DNA from: Balamuthia mandrillaris
Lineage: Eukaryota; Discosea; Longamoebia; Balamuthiidae
Length of the DNA: 22,500 nt
Direction of reading: 5' to 3'
Assembly: GCA_031835245.1 (NCBI GenBank)
Contig: JAVKOQ010000248.1
Coordinates: 22,501 to 45,000, forward strand
The position numbers and the translations under genes were made by a program. Positions 1 through 8,753 of the stretch are shown in pieces (positions within the stretch are counted from its first letter, which is position 1; every line of letters begins with the position of its first letter). The notes under the pieces are model-generated. The model was not told the origin of the DNA. It saw only the letters and a program-made list of their open reading frames with translations, and did no database searches.

Positions 1-13
1 GGTTTTGTGTCGA

Positions 14-69
14 CTGGCCTTAAAATCAAGGCCCAGGCCCAGAAAAACCAAAAAATCGTTTCAAAGTCC
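14..69 (+). repeat. Left terminal inverted repeat of the PIF/Harbinger-like element
   Basis: The arm shares CTGGCCTTA-type, AGGCCCAG and CGTTTCAAAGTCC blocks, in the same order, with the complement of 1170-1226. A small inner inverted repeat follows it (TTTGACGAT at 82-90 and ATCGTCAAA at 120-128), which could be a subterminal binding site. This alignment was made by eye. Confidence 0.55.
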
Positions 70-130
70 CGTTCTTATTTTTTTGACGATAAAAAAATTC
101 GTGTTTATCAATAAAAAAAATCGTCAAATG

Positions 131-511
131 TTACTCTTGCGGCGAAGGAGGAGCCGTGGCGGGTCTGGTCGTTAAAGCATCAGTGGAAGGAAAGGGGGTG
201 GCCACACTTGATAAGGAAGTGAGAGAGGTCGTTGATGAAGATTGCGTTGAAGCAGCAGGAAAGCCAGAGAATAGCAGCGGCAATGTATTTAAAAACTGTT
301 GCTGAATCGTAACCAGTTGTTCAATGGCGCGGTTGGTTGTTTCCAAGCTTTTGGTGACCATCACTCTGAAGTGGGCTTCATTTTGTTGTTGTTCTTCCCA
401 TTTTTGAAAGTGCTCCTCTCGTTTTGCTCGTTTTTTATCTTCTTCCTCTTCTATTTCTTCTTTTACTTCTTCCTCTTTTTTTCTTTTGTTGGCACATGAA
501 GGCCTTGACAA
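131..511 (-). CDS. Small coiled-coil protein inside the transposon, hypothetical
   Basis: This is an open frame of 126 codons. Residues 9-45 are almost all Lys, Glu, Arg and Gln and should form a charged coiled coil. Residues 50-80 are amphipathic (TTNRAIEQLVTIQQQFL). The C-terminal 45 residues are Ser/Thr/Pro-rich and look disordered. PIF/Harbinger elements usually carry a second gene with a Myb/SANT domain followed by such a coiled coil. Only the coiled-coil part is seen here, so this may be the truncated tail of that partner. No Myb domain is visible upstream in any minus frame. The role is inferred from position only. It could also be a chance ORF over a purine-rich tract. Confidence 0.35.
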   Translation of the reverse strand: MSRPSCANKRKKEEEVKEEIEEEEDKKRAKREEHFQKWEEQQQNEAHFRVMVTKSLETTNRAIEQLVTIQQQFLNTLPLLFSGFPAASTQSSSTTSLTSLSSVATPFPSTDALTTRPATAPPSPQE

Positions 512-687
512 AGGACTCCTTGGCGTAAATCTCCAAGTCTACCACGCAACTCCTTGGTCCACTGGCTGGTAAACGAAATCCCCACAAGTATACAGGCCTT
601 CTGTGCTTCCAGTTTGATCAGATTTACCGTTGTGTTTCTGCCGCACTCCAGCAACCATGAAACCAAAGACACCAACGTACAGCATGT

Positions 688-1126
688 ACACTGGCTCCAA
701 GAGCCCAACTGGCTTTAGTATTTAACTACTTGGGACAGAGGACACTACAAACGAGTTGCAGACTTGTTTCATGTATCCCAGCTGTATGTTTGCCGTGAAA
801 TCCGCCACATCGCTCCTATTCTCTACGCCAACTTGGATTCCATTCATTGGCCTACGGTATGGCATTCTCATCCTTTTGTTAATGTTGTTGGCGCAGTTGA
901 TGGCACACCTCCCTTTCACTATCGAGTTCATCCACGACAAGGTGACCTTTACCGTGGTGACAAGCACACTCACTTTGTTGGTGCTCAAATCACCTGCTCT
1001 CTGTTTGGTGACCTTTACAATGTTGCCCTTATGCTTGGCCATAACAACGACCAAGCCAACTTCGTGATTTCTGGCTTCGAGCCTTTGTGGAAGACAACCT
1101 ACAATTTTATCGATAAAGTGAAATAA
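688..1126 (+). pseudogene. DDE transposase remnant (PIF/Harbinger, DDE_Tnp_4 type)
   Basis: A helix-turn-helix region precedes the catalytic domain. PRAQLALVFNYLGQR reads in one frame and RVADLFHVSQLYVCREI continues in another, so one frameshift lies near 735-742. The catalytic part shows AVDGT with the first Asp at codon 899-901, then YRGDKHTHFVGAQ, then GHNNDQANF with the second Asp at 1049-1051. This is the order and spacing of DDE_Tnp_4 transposases. The frame ends 15 codons after FEPLW and runs into the right inverted repeat, so the third acidic residue and the C-terminal third are missing. Known family members cut and paste DNA at TWA-type targets. This copy is dead. An opposing 152-codon minus-strand frame (722-1180) is a shadow. 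Confidence 0.65.
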
Positions 1127-1169
1127 ATAAATTTGCTGGAGAAATTTCGTTTCCCAAAAAGTTTGGCCT

Positions 1170-1226
1170 GGACTTTGCAACGCTTTTGTGGCCTAAAAAC
1201 TGGGCCTAAAAAAAATAAGGCCCCAG
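1170..1226 (-). repeat. Right terminal inverted repeat of the PIF/Harbinger-like element
   Basis: Read on the minus strand, this arm matches the left arm at 14-69 block by block, with small gaps. Beyond it, 1227-1245 reads GGTTCTCAAACC-like on the minus strand, a sequence often seen at DNA transposon tips, so the true end is probably close to 1245. Confidence 0.55.
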
Positions 1227-1245
1227 GCTCTGGGTTTGAGAACCC

Positions 1246-1710
1246 CTCAATGGGGGGGGTTGCCCCAACACAAAAACTGCTTGCACCATTGCGGAGTCCC
1301 TCGTTTTCTGCGGAGCTGTTATTGCGTTTTTTTCTTTTGCCCATCTCCTTTCCTCCCGATGCTCTTGGAAGGCCGTAACTGCTCACGTTCCTGCATTGTT
1401 GCACCGTTCTCCATTCCAAGGACCTCCATTGCAGCGGTTGAGAACGCCTGTGAGCAACCACATCGTACCATCGGAGGGCGTGAAGGCAAAACCCTGTAAG
1501 ATCTAAAAACAGAAAATTCGGGCCATATTTTTCATACTTTCCATTTTTCTCGTTGTTTTCAATTGCCGTATTTTTCATTTTCCGCATTGTTAACATATTT
1601 TTCATTACAAAGGAATCAGTCAGGTCGACACGCAAAGCTGGTAATCCGACGTCATCGACAGGCCTACCTGACGTCATCACAAGTAAAACCCAAAAAAAAA
1701 AAAACAGGGG
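1246..1710. other. Intergenic sequence without a recognised gene
   Basis: I see no supported gene. A 232-codon minus-strand frame crosses this stretch but has no recognisable domain and runs through the transposon repeat. Two copies of GACGTCATC stand at 1648-1656 and 1670-1678. The second sits in a perfect TGACGTCA palindrome (1669-1676), the core of a CRE/bZIP site. An A-tract at 1692-1704 marks the left edge of the next element. Confidence 0.4.
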
Positions 1711-2046
1711 GCCCACCCCCATGGCCGAGTGGTCTACCATTTGGTCATAGCCTGCCAGAAAGGGGAAGGCCGCGTGTTCGACTCCAAGGAGCCGCACTTA
1801 GTGGTCGACGAAAAATTTCAACAAGCCTGGCCTTGGCCTCACCCGGCGAGCCAAGAAAAATACTCTGCCGAGAACATGGTGGCGATTTCTAGCAACCTTT
1901 GTGTCTCCCAAAGTGCTCTGTCCACTGCGGCAGTGGGACAAGTAAGAGGTGCCGTTTGTATGTATGTACCTACGAGGTTGAGCGGTTTCAACCCACTAGA
2001 TAGCCAATAAACAATTCCTTAAAAAAAAAAAAAAAAAAAAAAAAAA
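1711..2046 (+). mobile_element. tRNA-headed, polyadenylated retroposon (SINE-like)
   Basis: TGGCCGAGTGG at 1722-1732 fits the Pol III A box of Ser/Leu-type tRNAs, and GTTCGACTC at 1776-1784 fits the B box 51 nt downstream. The tRNA arms do not pair (the T stem has only one good pair), so this is tRNA-derived and not a working tRNA. The unit ends with AATAAA at 2006-2011, then 9 nt, then a 26-nt poly(A) at 2021-2046. Both sides carry A-run plus CAG (to 1707 and to 2049), which could be the target-site duplication. The body from 1790 to 2005 is not recognised. A processed pseudogene that happens to contain box-like words is the main alternative. Confidence 0.45.
2021..2046 (+). repeat. Poly(A) tail of the retroposon
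   Basis: An uninterrupted run of 26 A follows the AATAAA at 2006-2011 by 9 nt. This spacing is what a reverse-transcribed polyadenylated RNA leaves behind. Confidence 0.7.
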
Positions 2047-2068
2047 CAGCCCTTTACGTAAAAAATAA

Positions 2069-2090
2069 CAACACACACACACACACACAC
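2069..2090. repeat. (CA)11 microsatellite upstream of NFS1
   Basis: A pure CA dinucleotide run ends 28 nt before the NFS1 start codon, in its 5' leader or core promoter. Confidence 0.9.
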
Positions 2091-2118
2091 GCCCCAAACA
2101 AACGAGCATCCACGAAAC

Positions 2119-3813
2119 ATGCAAGCCCTGCCACGCGCTGCTGTCGGCGGTCGCCCGACGCTCCTGCAACGAGCTTTCTCGCTGGCTCATCGTTTGCCAC
2201 TGAAAAGCCGCCCGTCCTCCTCCTTTTCTCCTCCTTCCTCGCTTTTCGCGCCCATGCTCCAACCCAACGAGAAGAGATGGTACTCTTCCGCGATGGAGGA
2301 CCCCTCCACAGCAACCGAGGAGGACGTGCACACTCGCAGCCCCAACAACCCCGACCCGCTTCGTCCTAAAGCCATCTACCTGGACCTTCAGGCCACCACC
2401 CCAGTGGACCCCCGCGTGCTGGACGCCATGCTCCCTCTCTACTGTGACGCCTTTGGAAATCCTCACTCCAGGACTCATGTCTACGGTTGGGAGACTCTCG
2501 ACATTGTAGAAGAAGCCAGAGAGGTTATCTTTCCTTCTCTTCACTCTCCTCTCTTCCTTCACGCCAACAAAAACAGAACCCCATCTAACACCATTTTTTT
2601 TTAAATGGGTGACAGCAAGTAGCAGATTTGATAGGCGCACAGAGCAAGGAGATTATATTTACTAGTGGAGCGACAGAGTCGAATAATGCAGTGATAAAGG
2701 GGGTGGCACGCTTCTACAAGCCAAAGAAGAAACACATCATAACAACTGTCACGGTACTGTTCTTCCATCATAGCATGTAAAGCTTTTTTTTTTCAGTGTT
2801 CTCACCCACCTGTCTCTCTTCTTCTGCTTTCTCTTTACTTCTTTTCTTCCACTACTTGCTTCTTCTTCTTTTTGACGCTCTCTGCTGGCTTCTTACAGGA
2901 ACACAAGTGCGTGTTAGACTCTTGCCGAAACATGGAGGCAACCGAGGGCGTGGAGGTAACGTACCTTCCTGTCCAAGCAAATGGGCTTATAGACTTAGAG
3001 CAGCTGCGTGCCTCCATACGGGAAGACACTGCCCTCGTTTCCGTGATGGCCGTCAACAACGAGATTGGCGTCATCCAACCCCTCCAAGAGATTGGACGGA
3101 TCTGCCGCGAGCATAAGATATTCTTCCACACAGACGCCGCTCAGGCCGTCGGCAAGATTCCCATCGACGTCAACGCCATGAACATCGACCTACTCTCCAT
3201 CAGCGGGCACAAGCTATACGGCCCCAAGGGAGTGGGCGCTCTCTACATCCGTCGCAAGCCAAGAGTGAGGCTGGCTCCTATCATCAGCGGCGGCGGTCAG
3301 GAAAGAGGCCTCCGTAGCGGCACTCTGCCGGCGCCCTTAGTGGCCGGCTTGGGCAAGGCCTGCCAAGTGGCCAAAGAGGAAATGGAGCGAGACGCTCGAC
3401 ATGTGGAGCGGCTATTCTGGCGACTCTACAACGGCCTCAAAGAACGCATCCCTCACATCGCAGTCAATGGGGACCTCGACCGCCGCTACCACGGCAATTT
3501 GAATGTCTCCTTCGCCTACGTGGAGGGTGAGTCCTTGCTCATGGCCTTGAAAGACATCGCTCTCAGCTCCGGCAGCGCCTGCACTTCCGCCTCGTTGGAG
3601 CCTTCCTACGTACTGCGGGCGTTGGGCGTGCAGGAGGACATGGCACACACGAGCTTGCGCTTTGGGCTGGGTCGCTTCACGACGGAAAAGGAGGTGGACT
3701 ACACGGTGGAGCTCTGCGCAAGGCACGTGCAGCGCTTGCGCGAGATGTCGCCTTTGTGGGAGCTTGTTCAGGAGGGCGTTGATCTCAACACCATTCAATG
3801 GACACAACATTAA
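2119..3813 (+). CDS. NFS1: Cysteine desulfurase, mitochondrial (NFS1/IscS family)
   Basis: This PLP enzyme takes sulfur from cysteine and passes it as a persulfide to the ISCU scaffold for Fe-S cluster assembly, and supports tRNA thiolation. Exons are 2119-2523, 2616-2753 and 2899-3813, joined by GT-AG introns of 92 and 145 nt, all phase 0, giving 485 residues (human NFS1 has 457). Residues 1-65 are Arg/Ser-rich with no acidic residue until after WYSS, as in a mitochondrial presequence. The core begins at [20 protein letters not shown]. Exon 2 carries [24 protein letters not shown] and [12 protein letters not shown] follow, with the PLP Lys at 286 (codon 3211). The catalytic Cys409 (codon 3580) lies in the [20 protein letters not shown] loop typical of group I enzymes. 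The C-terminus ends in IQWTQH, close to the animal and fungal IKWTQH. All key residues are present, so the gene looks intact. It converges on the transporter gene, stop codons 166 nt apart. Confidence 0.97.
2524..2615 (+). other. NFS1 intron 1
   Basis: The 92-nt intron starts GTTATC and ends GACAG. Its first half is almost pure pyrimidine on the coding strand. Splicing joins EEARE to QVADLIG, the expected NFS1 order. Confidence 0.9.
2754..2898 (+). other. NFS1 intron 2
   Basis: The 145-nt intron starts GTACTG and ends TTACAG, with a long pyrimidine-rich stretch before the acceptor. It joins HIITTVT to EHKCVLDSC, an unbroken NFS1 block. Confidence 0.92.
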
Positions 3814-3979
3814 GAGAAGAAAGAGAAAAAGAAAAGCCAAGTGCAGCTGCACAAACAACATTCAAACCGCATTTTGTAAAAAAAAAAAGAAAGATAAAAC
3901 CAAATGAAAGCCACCAATTGCTTTAGTTTATATACATAACAGTTCAAACAAACATTTCTTTCTGTGTCCTGAATAGCAT

Positions 3980-4916
3980 TTAGACAAAATGGATAGCATC
4001 GCCGTAGGTAGATTGCAGGCGGGCGTGCAGTTGAGGGTGGTTGAACTGAAGGGTTTGGGGATCTTCCGCGAAGCACACAAAGATGGTAACCACTGCGCTT
4101 TCTACCACTTCCAATACCACCAATACCACCACAAACCCAATCTGTTTTAAAAAATGAAAAGAATGAACAAACAAGAAAGTTGGTAATTTGCTCGAGAACA
4201 ACAACAAGAAGGGAGAGGGAAGACATACAAAGAAGCCAATGACGGTCATAGCGATCCAGGCATCGACCTCAACAAAGTAGGTGATGAGGGCTGCAAAAGA
4301 GAAGGGGTAAACATAACGGGAAAAATAGCTCTGAAGAAAGCACAAAAGGAATAAGGGACACACACCCGCAAAGGTAGCAGTGACTCCACCAGAAACAAAG
4401 GCAGCAAGAGTTAGCACGCTGCTAATAATATTGTCATTTATGATAGCCCAAAGACCATGCGTAGTGAACATCTCCCACGTGTCCTTGGCAGCTTGCACGT
4501 AGGTCTTGCCGTAGATAGCCACCTGGGTGAAGGCATACGTGTTGAAGTAACGCAACAAAGCATCAAGTAGCGCGATGATGCACTCAGCAAGGAAGCCAAT
4601 TATGACGAGCACGATGTTGTCACTATTGTTCCTTCGGAGGGAGTAGCAAATAGCACGCAGCGTCTTCAGAACGGCCACAATGAGGGAGCCCAAGCAAATG
4701 GAGCCGAGTGAAGTGGTGGAGGCCCTCTTGAACGACTTGAGGGTAGGATTGCTCGGCATGGCGTTGCTCTGGCGGAAGTACCATGTGGCAAATGTGCCAG
4801 CTGCCGTCACATGCACCACGTTCTTGATCACTGCATTAAAGAGGAAAGAAAGAGTCTATCTTAGCAGCTTGAATTTTTTTGGGGAGAGGAGCGAGAGAGG
4901 GGGAGGGATGGGAGAA

Positions 4917-4952
<36 letters not shown>

Positions 4953-5332
4953 ACGCGCTGACCTTGGGAAGTCCAGTAGAAACTGAACAACAAGAACACA
5001 GAAAGAACTCCTGTAGCAGCTTGGCTGTACTGTTGTACCATAACGGCGGTGGTCGCCCAGAAGAAGATCCACACAATCTGGAAGAACAACGCAATGTATG
5101 CTGGTGAAGAATGGTGAGAACAAGGAGAAGAGCGAGCAGAGAGCAATCTTACCAATGGTCACAGTGGCAGGAAACTGGGAAATAAGACTAGAGGCCGTCT
5201 TCAACATTTCAACTGCGAATGGAATGCGCCTTCTCCAGGAAAGATAAGCTAACCCCACAAACAAGGAGAAGGCCAACAAAATAGCGCCAGCAATCCATGA
5301 ACCTGCATTTTCCATCTTTTAGTGATGACGCT

Positions 5333-5379
<47 letters not shown>

Positions 5380-6153
5380 CGAACCATAGGCAAAAGCACT
5401 AATGGCATAGCTCACAAACAGCAGAAAAGTGAAGACCAAGGAGCAAACGATGAGCGCTTTAGGGATGTATCGGTAAAGCACCACCCAAACAGCAGACAAA
5501 GCGGTCGCCAGCAGAACGCACAGCCCTGAAACACCCAAAAGCCTCAAGAAAGTACCCTTATCTTCAAACTGTCGAAGAAACAGCAATTCCGAGAGAGAGA
5601 GAGAGAGAGAGAGGGAAGAGAAGAGAACGTTACATAAAGAGAACCAGAAAATGAGAGAGAACAAGAACATACTTCGTTGTGAATGATGCGGTCGTCTTCC
5701 TCAACAGCACCTTTGTTGGTGATGGTGGTATACATGCCACCCCCAAACACGCCAAACATGATCAACAAGTGCAATACAAACAAGATCAAGAAAACGAGGT
5801 CTCTGTAGCCAGTCGGTTGGAAGCGAGCTTGCGTTGTTTGTTGCTAGGTTTGTTTTGTCAAAAAAAAAGCAGCATAGGTTCATTAGTCTCAAAGAGAACA
5901 AAGGAGAGACGAGAGGATTAAAAGAGGGGAACAGATCAGAGGAAAAAAGGGAGAAGAAGAAATTGAAAAAAAAAAAACTAACAGGAGGCGCATAGTGAGA
6001 AGGAGATCCCTCGCCGCTGACAAATCCGCCCGCCTGTTTCGTGGTGGCACCACCGGAAGAGCCCATGTAGTGCAAGGCCGCCCCGTCATGATCCTCCTGC
6101 GGTTGGTAGCGAGACTGGCCGTAATCCGGTGGATTCCAAAGCGGTTGGCTCAT
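3980..6153 (-). CDS. Choline-transporter-like membrane protein (SLC44/CTL, Pns1 type)
   Basis: Eight exons: 6153-5983, 5843-5673, 5568-5385, 5302-5153, 5100-4963, 4830-4366, 4290-4229, 4141-3980. All introns are GT-AG (139, 104, 82, 52, 132, 75 and 87 nt) and the reading frame is kept throughout, giving 500 residues (yeast Pns1 has 539). The first 57 residues are a Gly/Pro/Tyr/Gln-rich cytosolic tail. GYRDLVFLILFVLHLLIMF opens the first membrane segment. Further hydrophobic segments lie in exons 3, 4, 5, 6 and 7-8. The C-terminal VTIFVCFAEDPQTLQFNHPQL is the SLC44 family signature (FAEDP..L..NHP.L). Animal members move choline and ethanolamine. The substrate of fungal and protist Pns1-type proteins is not settled. 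It is one of four genes in head-to-tail order on the minus strand. Confidence 0.9.
4922..4951. repeat. (AG)15 microsatellite in SLC44 intron 5
   Basis: A pure AG run on the plus strand reads as a CT polypyrimidine tract in the minus-strand transcript, within intron 4831-4962 but nearer the donor than the acceptor. Confidence 0.9.
5336..5372. repeat. (GA)18 microsatellite in SLC44 intron 3
   Basis: A pure GA run occupies nearly half of the 82-nt intron 5303-5384. It is CT in the transcript, lying just after the donor and ending about 32 nt before the acceptor. Confidence 0.9.
5591..5613. repeat. (GA)11 microsatellite in SLC44 intron 2
   Basis: The GA run lies within intron 5569-5672 and is read as CT in the transcript, about 20 nt upstream of the acceptor. 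Confidence 0.9.
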
Positions 6154-6437
6154 GGCGTGCGTGCGTGGCCGAATGTTTCGTCGCTACTACTTTTTTTTTT
6201 AATACCCTTTTTTTGTCGTTTGGAGGGAAAAACAAAACTTGGACTTTTCTGAAATTTGAGGGGGGAGTCAAGCTGGCCATGAGAATGTCTGCTGCAGCAG
6301 TGCCTTTTTCCCGAAGACGTAAATCGGACGGGGTTCATTTCCCCGCTCCCGAGGGTACCAAGTTTTCTACAAAATTTCTTGCGGAAAATTTTCCAACCAA
6401 AGCAATGGACCTGGTCCTGGTGTGTCCGTTTGCTCAG

Positions 6438-7758
6438 TCAGTGGAACTCGAACACGAGGAGATGCGCCGAACGTTTTCCCGTGTTTAGGAAGCCCCGCGT
6501 GGCTCCTCTGGGCAGGTAGACCATGTCCCCCACCGTCAGCCTCCTGCCTTGCCTCGACGGATGCTCAGCGCTGCCTTTCTCCACCACCACCAACGCTTCC
6601 TGGTGGGCTTGGTGGGTCTCGGCTGCGGCTCCGCCCGCAAGGATTGCGGTCCGCCCCACCACGCGAGAGCCCGTGGCTGTCGAGGTCTCGTTGAAGAACA
6701 CGTTCCCTTCGTTCGCCGTCACCGTCTGGTTCTGGCCCTTCAGTGCCTCAATTCGAGTAAACTTGTTGGCATTAACCCTTCTTACAACAACCGGAACGTA
6801 TCCACGTGGGACCTTCTCATCTTCTTCTTCTTTTGCTGCTGCTCCTTCGTTTCCAAACGTGACATTGATGAAGACGGCGAAAGGCCGAGAGAGACAAGAA
6901 ATAGTGTGAGGAATGCCAGCGGGAATGAAGGCCAGGTCTCCTTCTTGAAGGATCGTCTCCTCAGGCAAGTCGGCTGGCAAAGGGCTCTGTCCTGAGTCCT
7001 GCCCGTTCCCGCTTTGTCTCTCTGCTTTTCTCTCCGGCACAAGCGTCAACAGCAACTCTCCCCCCGTCACGATGATGATCTGGTCTTTCTGCGGGAGTGA
7101 ACGAGGATAAGGCAGCAGCCATTCTCCATCCTCACCATTCAATGAAGAAGGTCTCCTGATGGAGAGATGAACTTTGAGGAAGTCAAGCAGGGGAGTACGA
7201 TGGAACAAGAAGGAATTGCCTTCGAGCGATGGTTTGCGTTGGTTTAGCGCGCTGCCAGCAAAGAAGGCTGCGCCTTCTATTAACGGACGTTCTTCTTCAA
7301 GTTGTTCACGGGAACTGAGCTGATGATGGAGATCATGAGAGGATGCCTCGACGTGACGGTAACGATGTTCAATGCGGAGGTGAGGCCTGTAAAAACTCGG
7401 CAACGAAGATGAGGAAGCAGGTATGAGCAGGGCCATGGTATCAGGATCTGGTTGAAGTATGTGGTTGAAGTGAATGCTGGTTTTGGATGATTTGAAATTC
7501 GTCTTTCTGCCATCTTCTCCAGATGCAGATGGCACCAATAAAACAGGAGGTAGGTTCGGTAGCACAGGGTACGGTGGGTTGAAGCTCATTGGTTGGCGGA
7601 TGATGCACTCTGCACCGACATACTGCAGGATGACGCCTTGCCGGGGGTGATTCGTGGGATTTACTGAGGCATGCCACACCTACTTTTGTTCAACAGTTTG
7701 TATTGAGGATGACTATTGGTTATCGTACCAAGAAGGGAGCAGGGAAAGGAGAGCGAGC

Positions 7759-7796
<38 letters not shown>

Positions 7797-8604
7797 AAAG
7801 GGGAGAGCTAGCGACCTGGCCGTGAAAAATAAGATAGTCTCCATTGAACGCCTCGTACGTATAGATTACTGCGCCCTCATCCAAGCTTCTTGCCCTCATC
7901 AAGAAGTCCTTGTGCATATCCTCGCGTGTATCTTCCAACACTAGTTTTGTCGGCTCAAACTCCTGCGGTATCAGGCCTTTGCTCTGCGTCCTAGAAATGA
8001 CCAACAGGGCGTTCTCTGGGGATATGTTGACGAGGCCCATCCAGACCGTGGCTGACCTTTCGCACTCTCTGTTTTCCACGTCGATGTGCCATCTGTGGAC
8101 TTGCCCTTGTTGAGTTTCCACGCGAGAGAGTCCGTAGAGCATGACGTTGCCTCCAAGAAGAGCTTCCACCTGGCCCAGTAGCTGCGGGTGCAAACCCAGA
8201 GATACTAACATGGTCGATTGTAGCCACCTGCTCTTTTCCCAATGCTCCAAAGAGCGTCGGCCATACAAAGAGTCAAACTCCTGTTTGATAAGATGAATCT
8301 CAGGTTCCGAAAGGAGGTGAAAAGGCCCGATTGTTCCTTCCCTCCAGAACTCCTCTCTCCATTGCTCCTCCGTCCGTTGTTCCCATTTTTTTGCTCTCTG
8401 CATCACTACGTCCCCTGTTTGCTGTGGTTCTTCTTGTCTTTTTTGTAACGGAAAGGAAGACATCATCAACAGTTGCTCGATGTAGCTGGCCTGTCTATGC
8501 CGCGCGTCCAACGACTGCCACACATAGTGCAGGCTGACCAACGAGAGGGTATTGAACAGGGTCAACACTATCGCCAAGGCCACCAGGTACCGCACCACGA
8601 GCAT
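6438..8604 (-). CDS. Membrane-anchored PhyH-type oxygenase fused to two cupin domains (paralogue A)
   Basis: Exons 8604-7816 and 7679-6438, joined by a 136-nt GT-AG intron in phase 0, give 676 residues. Residues 4-28 form a hydrophobic signal anchor (VRYLVALAIVLTLFNTLSLV), so the enzyme probably faces the ER/Golgi lumen. Residues 80-290 are a phytanoyl-CoA dioxygenase-like fold: GTIGPFHLLSE at the start, HxD at H173/D175 in HRWHID, distal His266 just after the splice in HGQVWHAS, and R276 as likely 2-oxoglutarate ligand. Two cupin folds follow. Cupin 1 (about 430-540) has lost three of four metal ligands: S457, P459 and Q463 stand where its neighbour has H455, H457 and E461, and only H521 remains. 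Cupin 2 (about 565-676) keeps THQAHQEALVVVEKG but has Arg at the last ligand position. The substrate is unknown. It is a tandem copy of the gene at 8754-10850. Confidence 0.8.
7680..7815 (-). other. Intron of paralogue A
   Basis: The 136-nt intron starts GTCGCT and ends GTAG. It contains a CT-rich repeat (GA on the plus strand, about 7749-7796). The splice falls directly after HGQ, exactly as in paralogue B. Retention would end translation after about 32 codons. Confidence 0.85.
7749..7796. repeat. GA-rich microsatellite in the intron of paralogue A
   Basis: GAGC and GA units with one AA interruption read as CT-rich in the transcript. Confidence 0.85.
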
Positions 8605-8753
8605 CTTCCGTCAGTTGGATGGCCTCCGTTCCGCTAAACTCTTTCTCCATAAACCATATATGGCAAAAGGCGCCTTTTCGACCAAAAAAAGGAGGAGGAG
8701 AGAAGAACAAAGCAAAGGCAAATAATAAGACAAGGTGTGTATGAAACATCAGA

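Larger units (their letters stand above)
1..1245. mobile_element. PIF/Harbinger-like DNA transposon, decayed
   Basis: The unit is bounded by imperfect terminal inverted repeats (left arm 14-69, right arm 1170-1226). The best-matching block is 52-69 against the complement of 1170-1187, 16 of 18 bases. Between the arms lie a DDE transposase remnant on the plus strand (688-1126) and a coiled-coil ORF on the minus strand (131-511). A transposase plus a second, oppositely oriented protein gene is the known layout of PIF/Harbinger elements. The left end may lie just outside the window and the right end could be a few bases either side of 1245, so no target duplication could be checked. The transposase is truncated and frameshifted, so the copy cannot move itself. 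Confidence 0.6.

Noticed and set aside
722-1180. A 152-codon minus-strand frame over the transposase
   Set aside because: It is the shadow of the DDE frame, which has recognisable catalytic blocks on the plus strand.
1721-1795. A functional tRNA-Ser or tRNA-Leu gene
   Set aside because: The A and B boxes are present but the T stem and acceptor stem do not pair.
1099-1797. A 232-codon minus-strand frame
   Set aside because: It crosses the transposon inverted repeat and the CRE-like spacer, has no domain and has unlike composition along its length.
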